A stretch of 64,000 nucleotides of DNA from Variovorax paradoxus (GCF_024734665.1 NZ_CP102931.1:1548001-1612000); one strand, 5' to 3'. Shown: positions 39,805-49,274, counted from the first letter of the stretch. Numbers and translations are program-made. The notes: a model not told the origin generated them from the sequence alone.

Positions 39805-41091
39805 ATGAAAAAAGCCTACCGCGCCTCCCTCCTGCGATTCGACGCCGCCGGCCAGCCCGTTTTCGATGAAGACGGCCTGCTGGTCGTGGCCCCCGACAGC
39901 ACCGGCCGCCAGCGCGTGCTCGATGCCGGCAGCCATGCCGCCGTCGCGCCGCGCCACTCCGGCGCCCATGTGACCCATCTGCCGGGGCGCATCCTCGCGC
40001 CGGGCTTCGTGGACATGCACATCCACTATCCGCAGACCGACATCATCGGTTCGCCCTCGCCGGGCCTGCTGCCCTGGCTCGAGAACTACACCTTCCCTGC
40101 CGAAAGCAAATTCGCAGACCCCGCGCATGCAAACGAAGTGGCCGACGTGTTCTTCGGCGAACTGCTGCGCAACGGCGTCACCACCTCGCTGACCTTCGCG
40201 ACCTCGCACGTGGCCTCGGTCGATGCCTTCTTCGAAGGTGCGCAGCGCCGCGGCCTGCGCATGATCACAGGCAAGGTGCTGCAGGACCGCAATTCGCCCG
40301 ACGGCGTGCGCGATGAAACCGAGCAGAGCCTGATCGACTCCGAGGCACTCATCCGCAAGTGGCACAACGTCGACCGGCTGGGCTATGCCATCACGCCGCG
40401 CTTTGCACCCGCGAGCACCGACGCCCAGATGCGCGGCGCGAGCGAGCTCGCCGCCAAATACGCCGACACCTGGATCCAGTCGCACGTGGCGGAGAACCGC
40501 GACGAAGTGAGCTGGGTGCGCGAGCTGTACCCCAAGGCGCGCTCGTATCTCGACGTGTACGCCGGCTTCGGCCTGATGCGTGAGCGCGCCGTGTACGCCC
40601 ACTGCATCTACCTCGACGACGCCGACCGTGCCCTGCTGCGCGAGACGAAGACGGCCGCGGCCGTGAGCCCCACGAGCAACCTGTTCCTCGGCAGCGGCTT
40701 CTTCGACTTCGGCGCGGCCGACCGCGTGGGCTATCCCTACGGCCTGGCCAGCGACGTGGGTGGCGGCACCAGCTTCAGCCCCTTCCACACCATGATGGCC
40801 GCCTACTACGTCGGCCGTGAAGGCCAGACCAAGACCGGCCTGAGCATCGCGCCTTCCGAGCTCTGGTGGCGCCACACCGGCGGCGCGGCGCGCGCGCTGG
40901 GGCTCGATGGCGTGGTCGGCAACCTGCAGCCGGGCTGCGAGGCCGATTTCCTGGTGCTCAACCCAGCGGCCACGCCGCTGCTGGCGCGCAAGACGAAGCT
41001 GGCGAGCACGCTGGAAGAGATGCTCTTCGCGATGATCGTGCTGGGCGACGACCGGCTGGTCGAGCGCACGGTGATTTCGCAAGCGCTGTAG
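39805..41091 (+). CDS. guaD: Guanine deaminase
   Basis: 428 residues from ATG 39805. An amidohydrolase of the guanine deaminase branch, turning guanine into xanthine. Zinc ligands are in APGFVDMHIHYPQTD, SHVAEN and YAHCIYL, with Asp in SDVGGGTSFS. Length and motifs fit the family. It stands alone here; xanthine-handling genes are not in the window. Adenine deaminase (22872-23933) is the other purine enzyme present but is far away. Confidence 0.94.
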   Translation: MKKAYRASLLRFDAAGQPVFDEDGLLVVAPDSTGRQRVLDAGSHAAVAPRHSGAHVTHLPGRILAPGFVDMHIHYPQTDIIGSPSPGLLPWLENYTFPAESKFADPAHANEVADVFFGELLRNGVTTSLTFATSHVASVDAFFEGAQRRGLRMITGKVLQDRNSPDGVRDETEQSLIDSEALIRKWHNVDRLGYAITPRFAPASTDAQMRGASELAAKYADTWIQSHVAENRDEVSWVRELYPKARSYLDVYAGFGLMRERAVYAHCIYLDDADRALLRETKTAAAVSPTSNLFLGSGFFDFGAADRVGYPYGLASDVGGGTSFSPFHTMMAAYYVGREGQTKTGLSIAPSELWWRHTGGAARALGLDGVVGNLQPGCEADFLVLNPAATPLLARKTKLASTLEEMLFAMIVLGDDRLVERTVISQAL

Positions 41092-41170
41092 CACCCGGGG
41101 CGGCGGGGAGGGCAGTGGCGCATGCCACAATTCGCGCCATCTCCCCCCGCAGCAGCAGTAGCGACCGCAT

Positions 41171-41737
41171 ATGAGCATCAAGAGCGACAAATGGATCCGG
41201 CGCATGGCCGAAAACGAAGGAATGATCGAGCCCTTCGAGCCCGGCCAGGTGCGCGAGAGCGACGGCCACAAGATCATCAGCTACGGCACTTCCAGCTATG
41301 GCTACGACATCCGGTGTGCGCCTGAATTCAAGGTCTTCACCAACATCCACAGCACCGTGGTCGACCCGAAGAATTTCGACGAGAAGAGCTTCGTCGACAT
41401 GCACGGCGACTACTGCATCATTCCGCCCAATAGCTTCGCGTTGGCGCGCACCGTCGAATACTTCCGCATCCCGCGCAACGTGCTCACCATCTGCCTCGGC
41501 AAGAGCACCTATGCGCGCTGCGGCATCATCGTCAACGTCACGCCCTTCGAACCCGAATGGGAAGGCTACGTGACGCTCGAATTCAGCAACACCACGCCGC
41601 TGCCCGCCAAGATCTACGCGGGCGAAGGCTGCGCGCAGGTGCTGTTCTTCGAGAGCGACGAGGTCTGCGAGACCAGCTACAAGGACCGCGGCGGCAAATA
41701 CCAGGGCCAACGCGGCGTCACCCTGCCAAAAACCTGA
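41171..41737 (+). CDS. dcd: dCTP deaminase
   Basis: 188 residues, the standard length. It deaminates dCTP to dUTP as a homotrimer. Diagnostic segments are present: [54 protein letters not shown] with the catalytic Glu, and the C-terminal [10 protein letters not shown] that closes over the nucleotide. A conserved housekeeping gene. Confidence 0.97.
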   Translation: MSIKSDKWIRRMAENEGMIEPFEPGQVRESDGHKIISYGTSSYGYDIRCAPEFKVFTNIHSTVVDPKNFDEKSFVDMHGDYCIIPPNSFALARTVEYFRIPRNVLTICLGKSTYARCGIIVNVTPFEPEWEGYVTLEFSNTTPLPAKIYAGEGCAQVLFFESDEVCETSYKDRGGKYQGQRGVTLPKT

Positions 41738-41747
41738 CGAAACACCG

Positions 41748-41788
41748 GGCCGTCTGCTGACGGCCAGTTACCCCGGAGGGCGCCGGGG
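41748..41788. terminator. Two stem-loops after dcd, possible terminator
   Basis: GGCCGTC-TGCT-GACGGCC (41748-41765) and CCCCGG-AGGGCG-CCGGGG (41771-41788) are perfect hairpins in the gap between dcd and the metalloprotease gene. Neither has a T-tract, so they could slow or stop transcription by other means or protect an mRNA end. Confidence 0.4.
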
Positions 41789-41847
41789 CAAGTACCATCC
41801 TGCGACCGCCGGCAAATCCTCCTGCAATGGCCGGCAAGGAGACTGCG

Positions 41848-42738
41848 ATGAGATGGGAAGGCAACGAACAATCGGACAACGTCGAAGACCGCCGCGGTGA
41901 AGGTGGCGGCGGTGGTGGGGGCGGCGGCTTCATCGGAGGCCGCAGCATCGGCATCGGCACCATCGCGGTCGCGCTGATCGCGGGCTGGGTCTTCGGCATC
42001 AACCCGCTCACGGTGCTGAGCCTGCTCAGCGGTGGCGGCGGTCCGGCCCAGGTGCAGCAGCAGCAACAGGGGCCAGCGCAAAAGCCACCATCCGGTGACC
42101 GCGAGGCGGCCTTCGTCTCCACGGTGCTCAAGAACACCGAAGTGGTCTGGACGGGCATCTTCAAGCAGAACGGCGGCACGTACCACGCGCCCCGGCTCGT
42201 GCTGTTCCGCAATGCCACGCCCACGGCCTGCGGCACGGGGCAATCGGCCATGGGCCCGTTCTACTGCCCGGGCGACCAGAAGGTCTACATCGATCTCGGC
42301 TTCTACGACACGCTGAAGAACCAGCTCGGCGCGCCGGGCGAGTTTGCGCAGGCGTACGTCATTGCGCACGAGGTCGGCCATCACGTGCAGGACGAGCTCG
42401 GCATCACCGCCAAGGTCGACGGCATGCGCAGCCGCCTGAGCCAGACGCAGAACAACGCGATGAGCGTGCGCGTCGAGCTGCAGGCCGACTGCTTCGCGGG
42501 CGTGTGGGCACACCATTCGCAAGAGTCGAAGAAGTGGCTCGACCCGGGCGACATCGAGGCCGCGATGAACGCCGCGCAGAAGATCGGCGACGACGCCCTG
42601 CAGCGTTCCGCAGGCCGTGCAGTGGTGCCCGACAGCTTCACCCACGGCACGAGCGCGCAGCGCCAACGGTGGTTCGGCGCGGGGTATCAAAGCGGCGATA
42701 TCAAGTCCTGCGATACCTTCAATGCACGCAGCCTCTGA
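41848..42738 (+). CDS. ypfJ: YpfJ-type neutral zinc metallopeptidase
   Basis: 296 residues from ATG 41848, which has AAGGAG upstream. An acidic start and a run of nine or so glycines lead to one membrane segment (about 35-60), then a Gln-rich linker and the metallopeptidase domain with HEVGHH at 174-179; the third zinc ligand is probably the Glu of VELQADCFAGVW. The catalytic domain would face the periplasm. Physiological substrate unknown for the family. Confidence 0.9.
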   Translation: MRWEGNEQSDNVEDRRGEGGGGGGGGGFIGGRSIGIGTIAVALIAGWVFGINPLTVLSLLSGGGGPAQVQQQQQGPAQKPPSGDREAAFVSTVLKNTEVVWTGIFKQNGGTYHAPRLVLFRNATPTACGTGQSAMGPFYCPGDQKVYIDLGFYDTLKNQLGAPGEFAQAYVIAHEVGHHVQDELGITAKVDGMRSRLSQTQNNAMSVRVELQADCFAGVWAHHSQESKKWLDPGDIEAAMNAAQKIGDDALQRSAGRAVVPDSFTHGTSAQRQRWFGAGYQSGDIKSCDTFNARSL

Positions 42739-42777
42739 GCTGCCTCGTCTTGAAACGCTTGTCGGCGCTGAGTTCAC

Positions 42778-42796
42778 TGCTATCTAATAAATAGCA
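42778..42796. repeat. Short intergenic palindrome TGCTAT-N7-ATAGCA
   Basis: An AT-rich perfect palindrome with 6-base arms and a 7-base loop stands out in the GC-rich gap between ypfJ and the helicase gene. Very similar short palindromes are, from memory, scattered between genes in Comamonadaceae genomes. Only one copy was noticed in this window. Confidence 0.45.
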
Positions 42797-42869
42797 ATTC
42801 CGCTGGCGCGGGCGTTGTCATGCCGCCGTCACTGCCGTTTTTTGCGGCAATGCGACAATAGCGGGCTCA

Positions 42870-44333
42870 ATGACAAGCTCCTTCTCCAATCTATCGCTGG
42901 CGGAACCGCTGGCGCGCGCCGTAGCCGAAATGGGCTACGAGACCATGACACCGATCCAGGAGCAGGCCATTCCGGTCGTGCTCGCGGGCCAGGATGTGAT
43001 GGGCGCCGCCCAGACCGGCACCGGCAAGACGGCGGCGTTTTCGCTCCCGCTGCTGCAGCGCATGCTCAAGCATGAAAACGCCTCGACCTCGCCCGCGCGG
43101 CATCCGGTCCGGGCCCTCGTGCTGCTGCCCACGCGTGAACTGGCCGACCAGGTCGCGCAGCAGGTCAAGCTGTACGCCAAGTACACCAACCTGCGCAGCA
43201 CGGTGGTGTTCGGCGGCATCGACATGAAGCCGCAGACGCTGGAACTGAAGAAGGGCGTTGAAGTGCTGGTCGCCACGCCGGGCCGGCTGCTCGATCACAT
43301 CGAAGCCAAGAACGCGGTGCTCAACCAGGTCGAATACGTCGTGCTCGACGAAGCCGACCGCATGCTCGACATCGGCTTTCTGCCTGACCTGCAGCGCATC
43401 CTGAGCTACCTGCCCAAGCAGCGCACCACGTTGCTGTTCTCGGCCACGTTCTCGCCCGAAATCAAGCGACTGGCCGGCAGCTACCTGCAGAACCCCGTCA
43501 CCATCGAAGTGGCGCGGCCGAACGAAACGGCTTCCACCGTCGAGCAGCACTTCTACAGCGTGGCCGACGACGACAAGCGCCGCGCGCTCAAGCAGATCGT
43601 GCAGCAGCGCGGCATCACGCAGGCTTTCGTGTTCGTCAACAGCAAGCTCGGCTGCGCGCGCCTCGCACGCTCGCTGGAGCGCGATGGCCTGCGTACCACC
43701 GCACTGCATGGCGACAAGAGCCAGGACGAACGCCTGAAGGCGCTCGCTTCGTTCAAGGCCGGCGAAGTCGACCTGCTCGTGTGCACCGACGTCGCGGCCC
43801 GTGGCCTCGACATCAAGGACGTGCCCGCGGTCTTCAACTTCGACATTCCGTTCAACGCCGAAGACTACGTGCACCGCATCGGCCGCACGGGCCGTGCCGG
43901 CGCTTCGGGTCTGGCCGTGAGCTTTGCCAGCGGCGGCAACGATGCGCGCCTGGTGGCCGACATCGAGAAACTGATCAAGAAGAAGATCGAGCTCGAACCC
44001 GTCGAGTTCGAAGAAGACCGCCCGCGCGGCCGCATCAACGACGGACGCCGTCACTGGCGCGAAGAAGGCGAAGCCGGCGACGCACGCGATGTGCTCGACC
44101 AGCCGCGCGAACGCCGCGAGGCCGAAGCCCGCCGCGGCGGTGGCCGACCGCACCGCGCACCGTCGGCGCCGCGCGATCCGTTCTTCGACAAGCCTTACGA
44201 AGCCGGCGAGCCCGATGCCACGCCGGCATGGGAAGCCGCCGCCAAGGCCGCGACGCCCGCACGCGGCATCTCCAGCAACATCAAGACCAAGCGCAAGGTC
44301 GCGGCGCTGTTCAAGAGCGCCGAGCCGAGCTGA
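42870..44333 (+). CDS. rhlE: DEAD-box RNA helicase, RhlE type
   Basis: 487 residues. All helicase motifs are in order: Q motif TPIQEQAIP, Walker A AQTGTGKT at 47-54, PTRELA, TPGR, DEAD, SAT, then in the second domain DVAARGLD and HRIGRTGRAG. The C-terminal tail from about residue 390 is Arg- and Glu-rich, as usual for RhlE proteins binding RNA. Such enzymes act in ribosome maturation and RNA turnover. The A-rich tail repeats of some homologues are absent. Confidence 0.95.
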   Translation: MTSSFSNLSLAEPLARAVAEMGYETMTPIQEQAIPVVLAGQDVMGAAQTGTGKTAAFSLPLLQRMLKHENASTSPARHPVRALVLLPTRELADQVAQQVKLYAKYTNLRSTVVFGGIDMKPQTLELKKGVEVLVATPGRLLDHIEAKNAVLNQVEYVVLDEADRMLDIGFLPDLQRILSYLPKQRTTLLFSATFSPEIKRLAGSYLQNPVTIEVARPNETASTVEQHFYSVADDDKRRALKQIVQQRGITQAFVFVNSKLGCARLARSLERDGLRTTALHGDKSQDERLKALASFKAGEVDLLVCTDVAARGLDIKDVPAVFNFDIPFNAEDYVHRIGRTGRAGASGLAVSFASGGNDARLVADIEKLIKKKIELEPVEFEEDRPRGRINDGRRHWREEGEAGDARDVLDQPRERREAEARRGGGRPHRAPSAPRDPFFDKPYEAGEPDATPAWEAAAKAATPARGISSNIKTKRKVAALFKSAEPS

Positions 44334-44345
44334 TCCAGGCGAATA

Positions 44346-44365
44346 GAGGCGGCATCAGCCGCCTC
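44346..44365. terminator. Stem-loop between convergent helicase and lipoprotein genes
   Basis: GAGGCGGC-ATCA-GCCGCCTC is a perfect 8-base stem with a 4-base loop lying in the 35-base gap between two convergent stop codons. It could end transcription from either side; the T-tract is weak (GGTTC on the right). Confidence 0.5.
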
Positions 44366-44368
44366 GGT

Positions 44369-44590
44369 TCAGCGCCAGCCGCGGTGCCAGCCGTACTGCG
44401 GGTGGTGCCAGCCCCAGCCGTAGCGCGGGTGGTAGGCCCACACGAAGCCGACACCGGGCGACACATACGTGGGTGCCACATAGGCCACGCCCGGAGGCGC
44501 CGAATACACGGGGGCTGCCGGCGCAACCACGCAGCCGGTCAGAGCAGCTGCCAGTGCGGCAGCGGACAAGGCAAGAACAGGGAATCTCAT
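44369..44590 (-). CDS. Small lipoprotein with Trp/His/Tyr-rich tail
   Basis: 73 residues from ATG 44590 behind AGGAG. The signal ends in lipobox LTGC, so Cys20 would be lipidated. The mature part is rich in Pro, Val and aromatic residues and closes with YHPRYGWGWHHPQYGWHRGW, a pattern seen in many small Burkholderiales envelope lipoproteins of unknown role. The gene is convergent with rhlE. Confidence 0.75.
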   Translation of the reverse strand: MRFPVLALSAAALAAALTGCVVAPAAPVYSAPPGVAYVAPTYVSPGVGFVWAYHPRYGWGWHHPQYGWHRGWR

Positions 44591-44721
44591 GATGGCGAAG
44601 CTCCTGGGATGAGTTGTTGTCGGTATGAACAACCAACGTCCCGTGGCATCGCCGGATGACGGCCTTTACCCAGCCTACACAGTGTCACCACCGTGTTGTC
44701 ATCCTTTCAAAACGCTTGCAT

Positions 44722-46344
44722 CTAGATCACGTTGAAATGATGCGTGCCGTCGCGCCCTAGCTGCGCCACCAGGCCGAACTCCCAATCGAGGTAAGCCTGC
44801 ATCGCTTCGGCAGGCGCATCGGTGCCTTCGTACGGCCGGCGGTAGCGGTCGGTGCGCGCAGTTGCAAGGCGCGTCTCGCCGGTCTCCGCATCGAGGCCTG
44901 CGGCGAACCATGCCGCGTTACCACCAGTCAGCACCAGCACTTCGACATCGCCCTTGCCGCGCGCGTCGAGCAGCGAGCGCAGGTCGGCTGCGGCATATCG
45001 GGCGAGCAGGCTGCTGCCGCAGGTCAGCACGTAGCGCTGGGCCGGTGGAATGACAGCATCGATGGCCTGCGCCAGCTGAGCGCGAATCGCATACCAGGCA
45101 CCGGGAATGTGGCGCTTCACATAGTTGGCGCTCGTCGTCACGTCGATCACTGCGGTGCCGGGTTGCTTCAGCAACGCCGCCAGTTCCTTCGGCGTGAGCT
45201 CGCCCACAACGGCCGCAACCGGCGGGTATGAGCTCGGCGGTGCCGAGGTCTCGACGAAGTCCGCAGCCGTTGGCACGAGCTCCGGCAAATAAACCTCCCA
45301 CCCCATCTGCGCAAGCCACGACGCGCTCATCGATGCCCGCACGCCGTCGTCATCGGCCAGCACGATGCGCGCGCCGCGCACGGGCACCTGGTGATCGGTT
45401 TCCTGCACAAGTTGCCCGCCGGGCGCACTGGCAAAGCCGGGCAGATGGCCCGCCGCATATTCCTCGGGCGTGCGCACGTCGAAGCTGTACACGGTGCGTC
45501 CCGGCGCTTCGAGCGTCTGCAGAGCGTCAAGCGCGATGCGGCGCACGCCAGCCAGATCGGCCACGCGTTTTGCATCGGCCTGCGCCTGTGCGCGATGTGC
45601 CTGCGACACCGCAGCGGGCGCCTGCCGATCGGCACCATGGTCTAACACCTGCCCCGCGAGCTTCCAACCGATCGTGCCGTTGCGCAGCGCAGCCACCGGG
45701 TTCGGAATGCCCGCGTTCACCAGCGACTGCGTACCGATGATGCTGCGCGTGCGTCCCGCGCAATTCACGATCACCTGCGTTGAAGGATCGGGTGCCAGCT
45801 CGCGCACCCGCAGCACCAGTTCCGCGCCCGGCACGCTGGTGGCCGAGGGAATGCTCATCGTCTGGTATTCGTCGAAGCGGCGCGCGTCGAGCACCACCAC
45901 GTTGGCCTTCGCATCGACCAGCGCCTTCACCTCGGGCGCGGACAGCGAAGGCGTGTGCCGCTCATGCTCGACCAGCTCGCCGAAGGACTTGCTCGGCACG
46001 TTCACGTCGCGGAACAGTTCACCGCCCGCGCGGCGCCAGCCTTCGAGGCCGCCTTCGAGCAGATGCACGTTCGTGTAGCCCAGCGGGGCCAATGTCTTCG
46101 CGGCCTGCGGCGCAAGGTCGACGCCGCCGTGCTCGCCATACAGCACGATCAGCGTGTCACGCCGCGGAATACGCCGCCACGCCTCTATCTCGATGCGCGA
46201 CAGCGGCAGGTTCGCGGCCCACAGCGGATGCTCCTGTGCGAACGGGTCTTCCTCGCGCACGTCGAGCAGGGCGGTTTCGTCGCGGGCGATGAGGCGCTCG
46301 CGCACGGCGGCAAATGAAAGAACGGGAAAGGAGGCAGTCGTCAT
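44722..46344 (-). CDS. Four-module rhodanese-like sulfurtransferase
   Basis: 540 residues made of four rhodanese modules (about 5-110, 130-235, 260-355 and 380-480) plus a C-terminal tail. Only modules two and four have the catalytic Cys: Cys195 in VNCAGRTRS and Cys442 in LTCGSSLLARY. In module one the loop reads LYGEHGG and in module three LADDDGVR, so these are inactive. It would move sulfane sulfur from a donor such as a persulfide to cyanide or another thiol. Its ATG overlaps the stop of the cysteine dioxygenase-like gene (ATGA), placing it last in a four-gene coupled sulfur operon. Confidence 0.88.
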   Translation of the reverse strand: MTTASFPVLSFAAVRERLIARDETALLDVREEDPFAQEHPLWAANLPLSRIEIEAWRRIPRRDTLIVLYGEHGGVDLAPQAAKTLAPLGYTNVHLLEGGLEGWRRAGGELFRDVNVPSKSFGELVEHERHTPSLSAPEVKALVDAKANVVVLDARRFDEYQTMSIPSATSVPGAELVLRVRELAPDPSTQVIVNCAGRTRSIIGTQSLVNAGIPNPVAALRNGTIGWKLAGQVLDHGADRQAPAAVSQAHRAQAQADAKRVADLAGVRRIALDALQTLEAPGRTVYSFDVRTPEEYAAGHLPGFASAPGGQLVQETDHQVPVRGARIVLADDDGVRASMSASWLAQMGWEVYLPELVPTAADFVETSAPPSSYPPVAAVVGELTPKELAALLKQPGTAVIDVTTSANYVKRHIPGAWYAIRAQLAQAIDAVIPPAQRYVLTCGSSLLARYAAADLRSLLDARGKGDVEVLVLTGGNAAWFAAGLDAETGETRLATARTDRYRRPYEGTDAPAEAMQAYLDWEFGLVAQLGRDGTHHFNVI

Positions 46345-46943
46345 ACGGTGTTCGAGGATGCGAGTTCAGCGGAGCGATCCCACAGATTGGGCAGCAGCGC
46401 GTTGGAGTATCCGGAGACGAAGGGCTTGCGGCCACCCTCCGTCGGGTAAGTATGCCGCCGCACGGCGCCGATGTTCGCGCCGTACACGTGGATGCTGATC
46501 GACACGCGGTCCGCATGCGCGTTGTGCACGCGGTGCAGGTCGCCGATGGTGGGCGACACGGCTTCCACGTCGCCAGCGTCGAGCCGCACCGCCTCGCCCT
46601 GCGACTGCGCATTGCCCTGCGCATCGAGCGCATAGCCCTGGCTGTACTCCGCGCCGCGCAGCATGCCGATCAGCCCCCACACCGTGTGGTCGTGCACCGG
46701 CGTGGCCTGCCCCGGCCCCCACACGAAGCTCACGACCGAGAAGCGCTCGGTGCTGTCCGCGTGCAGCAGAAATTGCCGATAGCGCACAGGGTCTGGCTGG
46801 GCAAAGGCCTCTGGCAGCCAGTCGTCGCGCGCAACCAGCGTGCGCAGCAATGCGCCACCTTCCGAAAGAATGCGGGGCTCGTTGGGCGCGCTGTCGAGCA
46901 GCCGGCCGAAAGCGCCGACGAATTCGCGCAGCGGCGCGATCAC
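46341..46943 (-). CDS. Cysteine dioxygenase-like (cupin thiol dioxygenase) protein
   Basis: 200 residues, starting at GTG 46943 which overlaps the stop of the binding protein gene (GTGA). The cupin iron site is visible: His84 and His86 in TPVHDHTVWG and His137 in DLHRVHN, with an Arg at 55 where cysteine dioxygenases bind the carboxylate. The Cys that crosslinks to Tyr in the mammalian enzyme is absent (Leu91), as in many bacterial homologues. Such enzymes oxidise a thiol to a sulfinate. Substrate could be cysteine, mercaptopropionate or another thiol made by this cluster. Overlap with the rhodanese gene downstream is four bases. Confidence 0.88.
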   Translation of the reverse strand: MIAPLREFVGAFGRLLDSAPNEPRILSEGGALLRTLVARDDWLPEAFAQPDPVRYRQFLLHADSTERFSVVSFVWGPGQATPVHDHTVWGLIGMLRGAEYSQGYALDAQGNAQSQGEAVRLDAGDVEAVSPTIGDLHRVHNAHADRVSISIHVYGANIGAVRRHTYPTEGGRKPFVSGYSNALLPNLWDRSAELASSNTV

Positions 46944-47923
46944 GCCGGGCGCTTCCAGACGCTGGTGTCGGTAATCGCGCGCACGTCCACCCGCACCGGC
47001 AGGATGCCGTCGCGCGCCGAGCGGTCGGCCACGGCCTGCAGCGCGACGATGTCGGCTTCGCTCACCGGCCGGCCCGCCACCGAAGCCCGTTCGGTGATGA
47101 TGCGCGCGGACTCGATCGGCAGCCGCGTGAGCTGGCTGTAGGCCTGTGCGTAGGCCTCGGGGTTGGCCAGCGCCCAGTCGCCCGCACGGCCGAGCCGGTC
47201 GAGAAACTGCACGATGGCTGCGCGCCTGGCCGGGTCGGCCAGCGAATGCTCGCTCGCGGTGATGAAGCCCAGGGCAGTGTTGATGCCGCGCCCGTCGCGC
47301 AGGATGCGACCGCCTTGCTGCAGCGCAATCGTGTAGTACGGATCGAAGATGGCCCACGCGTCGATCTGCTTCGACGCGAAGGCGGCGGCCGCGTCGGTCG
47401 GCAGCACGAACTTCACCGTGACCTCTTCGCGCCGCACGCCGGCCTCTTCGAGCGCGCCGTACAGCTGGTACTGCGAGATGCTGCCGCGCGCCGACGACAC
47501 GATCACCGTCTTGCCGCGCAGGTCCGCCACGCTGCGCAGCGGCGAATCGGCCTGCACCACGATGCCCAGCGAATCGGCCTTGCCGACGCGCGTGGCGACG
47601 ATCTTCAGCGGCGTCTTGCCCACGGCTGCGGCCAGCACGGGCAGGTCGCCGGCCATGGCCGTGTCGACCGCCGCGCTGCGCTGCGCCTCGAACAACGGCG
47701 CCGCCCCCTGGAAGTTGGCCCAGCGGTAGGCGAACGGCGCGCCTTCGAGCGTGCGCGAGGCCTCGAAGAGCGAGCGCAGGCCACCGGCCTGGTCGCCGAG
47801 CACCAGCGTTGTTTGCTGCGGCTGTGCCCACACACGCAGCGAGCCAGCAGCGGCAAGCGAGAGCGCGGCGCCTTGCTTCAGCCAGCTGCGGCGCGAAGCC
47901 TTGGAAAACAGCAGATCGGTCAT
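46940..47923 (-). CDS. SsuA-like sulfonate/organosulfur ABC binding protein
   Basis: 327 residues from ATG 47923, overlapping the flavoprotein stop (ATGA). A Tat-like signal, SRRSWLKQGAALSLAAAG, precedes the NMT1/SsuA periplasmic fold, with LVLGDQAGGLRSLFEAS and GSISQYQLYGALEEAGV. It is closely similar in pattern to the protein at 53270-54250 (both start with a GDQ-GG-R-LFEA/LLEA segment). No permease or ATPase gene accompanies it. Confidence 0.87.
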   Translation of the reverse strand: MTDLLFSKASRRSWLKQGAALSLAAAGSLRVWAQPQQTTLVLGDQAGGLRSLFEASRTLEGAPFAYRWANFQGAAPLFEAQRSAAVDTAMAGDLPVLAAAVGKTPLKIVATRVGKADSLGIVVQADSPLRSVADLRGKTVIVSSARGSISQYQLYGALEEAGVRREEVTVKFVLPTDAAAAFASKQIDAWAIFDPYYTIALQQGGRILRDGRGINTALGFITASEHSLADPARRAAIVQFLDRLGRAGDWALANPEAYAQAYSQLTRLPIESARIITERASVAGRPVSEADIVALQAVADRSARDGILPVRVDVRAITDTSVWKRPA

Positions 47924-49164
47924 GCGGCGGCTCCCGTCGAGAGCAACGCGCGCTTGCCCGCGGCCACCAGGATCGCGTCGTTCTGCGGCGTATGGATGCG
48001 ACTGCACAGCACGTCGCGGTAGTGCCGCTCCAGCGGGTTCTGCCGCGTAAGGCCGTGGTTGCCGCTGAGCTGCAACGCCAACTCGACTGCGCGGATCGCG
48101 TTGCCCGTTACGGTGTACTTGAGCAGGCCGCTGTCGGCGGCCGGTTGCGCATGGCCGCTGTCGACGGCAGCGGTCGCATCGTCGAGCAGCACGCGGTTTG
48201 TTCGCAGCAGCGCCTCTATCTCGCCGACATGCTCCTGCACGCGCGGCAAGCTGGCCAGCGGCGCGCCCAGGCTGCCGGGCGCGCGCTGGTTCAGGAAGCC
48301 GACCAGCCAGTCGCGCGCGGCCGTGGCCACGGCGTCGTAGAGGCTGCCGAGCAGCACCGTCATCCACGCCTGCTGCGTGGCGTGGGCGTCGATGTCGGTC
48401 TGGCTGCCTGCATCGGGCGCCCAGTCGGCCGGCACGCGCAGGTCCACCGCGTGATCGAGGTCGATGGCGACGTCTTCGAACACCACCTCGTGGCTGCCCG
48501 AGGCGCGCAGGCCCAGATGGTCCCAGCTCGCGATCACGCGCACGCCGGGCGCGTTGCGCGGCACCAGGAACACGCCGGTGCGCGGCGTGGTTTCATCAGC
48601 CTCATCGGTACGAGCCCACACGGCGAGCCAGCTCAGGCCCTCGATGCCGGTGGTGTAGAGCTTGTGGCCGTCGATCTTCCAGCCGTTGCCGTCGCGCCGC
48701 GCGACCGTGCCGGGCAGGCCGCCACGGGCCGGCGAGCCTAGCGCGGGCTCCACGCGCAGGGCGTTGATCAGCGCGCCGTTTGCGACCGCATCCCGCGCCA
48801 CGCGTTCGCGCAGATGCGGTGGCCAGCGGCTGTCGGTGCGCGTCAATGCGTGGTGCTGCAGATAGGTCATCGTGAGGATCAGCGCCGTGGCCGGCTCGCC
48901 CCGCGCCACGGCCGAGATCACGCGCCGCGCTGTCGCCAGCGTGGCACCGCCGCCGCCATGCTCGGCGGGAGCGACCAGCCCGATGAGCCCGTGCGCCTGC
49001 AGCGCCTCGAAGTTCTCGCGCGGAAAGGCGCCGCTGCGGTCGTGGTCGGCCGCGGTGGTGGCGAACTGGGCCGACAGGCGCGCCAGCACGGCGGCATCGA
49101 CGGTGGAAGGCGGGGAGGGGTGTTCAGGCGTGGCCGGCGCGCGGCGCAAGGGGAGTGCACTCAT
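47920..49164 (-). CDS. Acyl-CoA dehydrogenase-like flavin monooxygenase (SfnB/DszC type)
   Basis: 414 residues with the acyl-CoA dehydrogenase N-terminal, middle and C-terminal domains (for example GWKIDGHKLYTTGIEG and DHLGLRASGSHEVVFEDV). In sulfur-scavenging loci such proteins act as FMNH2-dependent monooxygenases on sulfur compounds rather than as dehydrogenases; the usual catalytic Glu context of true dehydrogenases is not obvious. First of four overlapping leftward genes: flavoprotein, binding protein, thiol dioxygenase, rhodanese. Divergent from the second sulfur run, with a 110-base shared promoter region. Confidence 0.83.
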   Translation of the reverse strand: MSALPLRRAPATPEHPSPPSTVDAAVLARLSAQFATTAADHDRSGAFPRENFEALQAHGLIGLVAPAEHGGGGATLATARRVISAVARGEPATALILTMTYLQHHALTRTDSRWPPHLRERVARDAVANGALINALRVEPALGSPARGGLPGTVARRDGNGWKIDGHKLYTTGIEGLSWLAVWARTDEADETTPRTGVFLVPRNAPGVRVIASWDHLGLRASGSHEVVFEDVAIDLDHAVDLRVPADWAPDAGSQTDIDAHATQQAWMTVLLGSLYDAVATAARDWLVGFLNQRAPGSLGAPLASLPRVQEHVGEIEALLRTNRVLLDDATAAVDSGHAQPAADSGLLKYTVTGNAIRAVELALQLSGNHGLTRQNPLERHYRDVLCSRIHTPQNDAILVAAGKRALLSTGAAA

Positions 49165-49274
49165 GGTTCCCGCACGGTACCGGGCCGCCCGCAGCCCGAA
49201 AACGACGCATCCCGCATATGCAAACTCGTTTTTCTGCGTTCGCTTCCGTGGAGCGTCTGGTTACGGTTCGGTGC

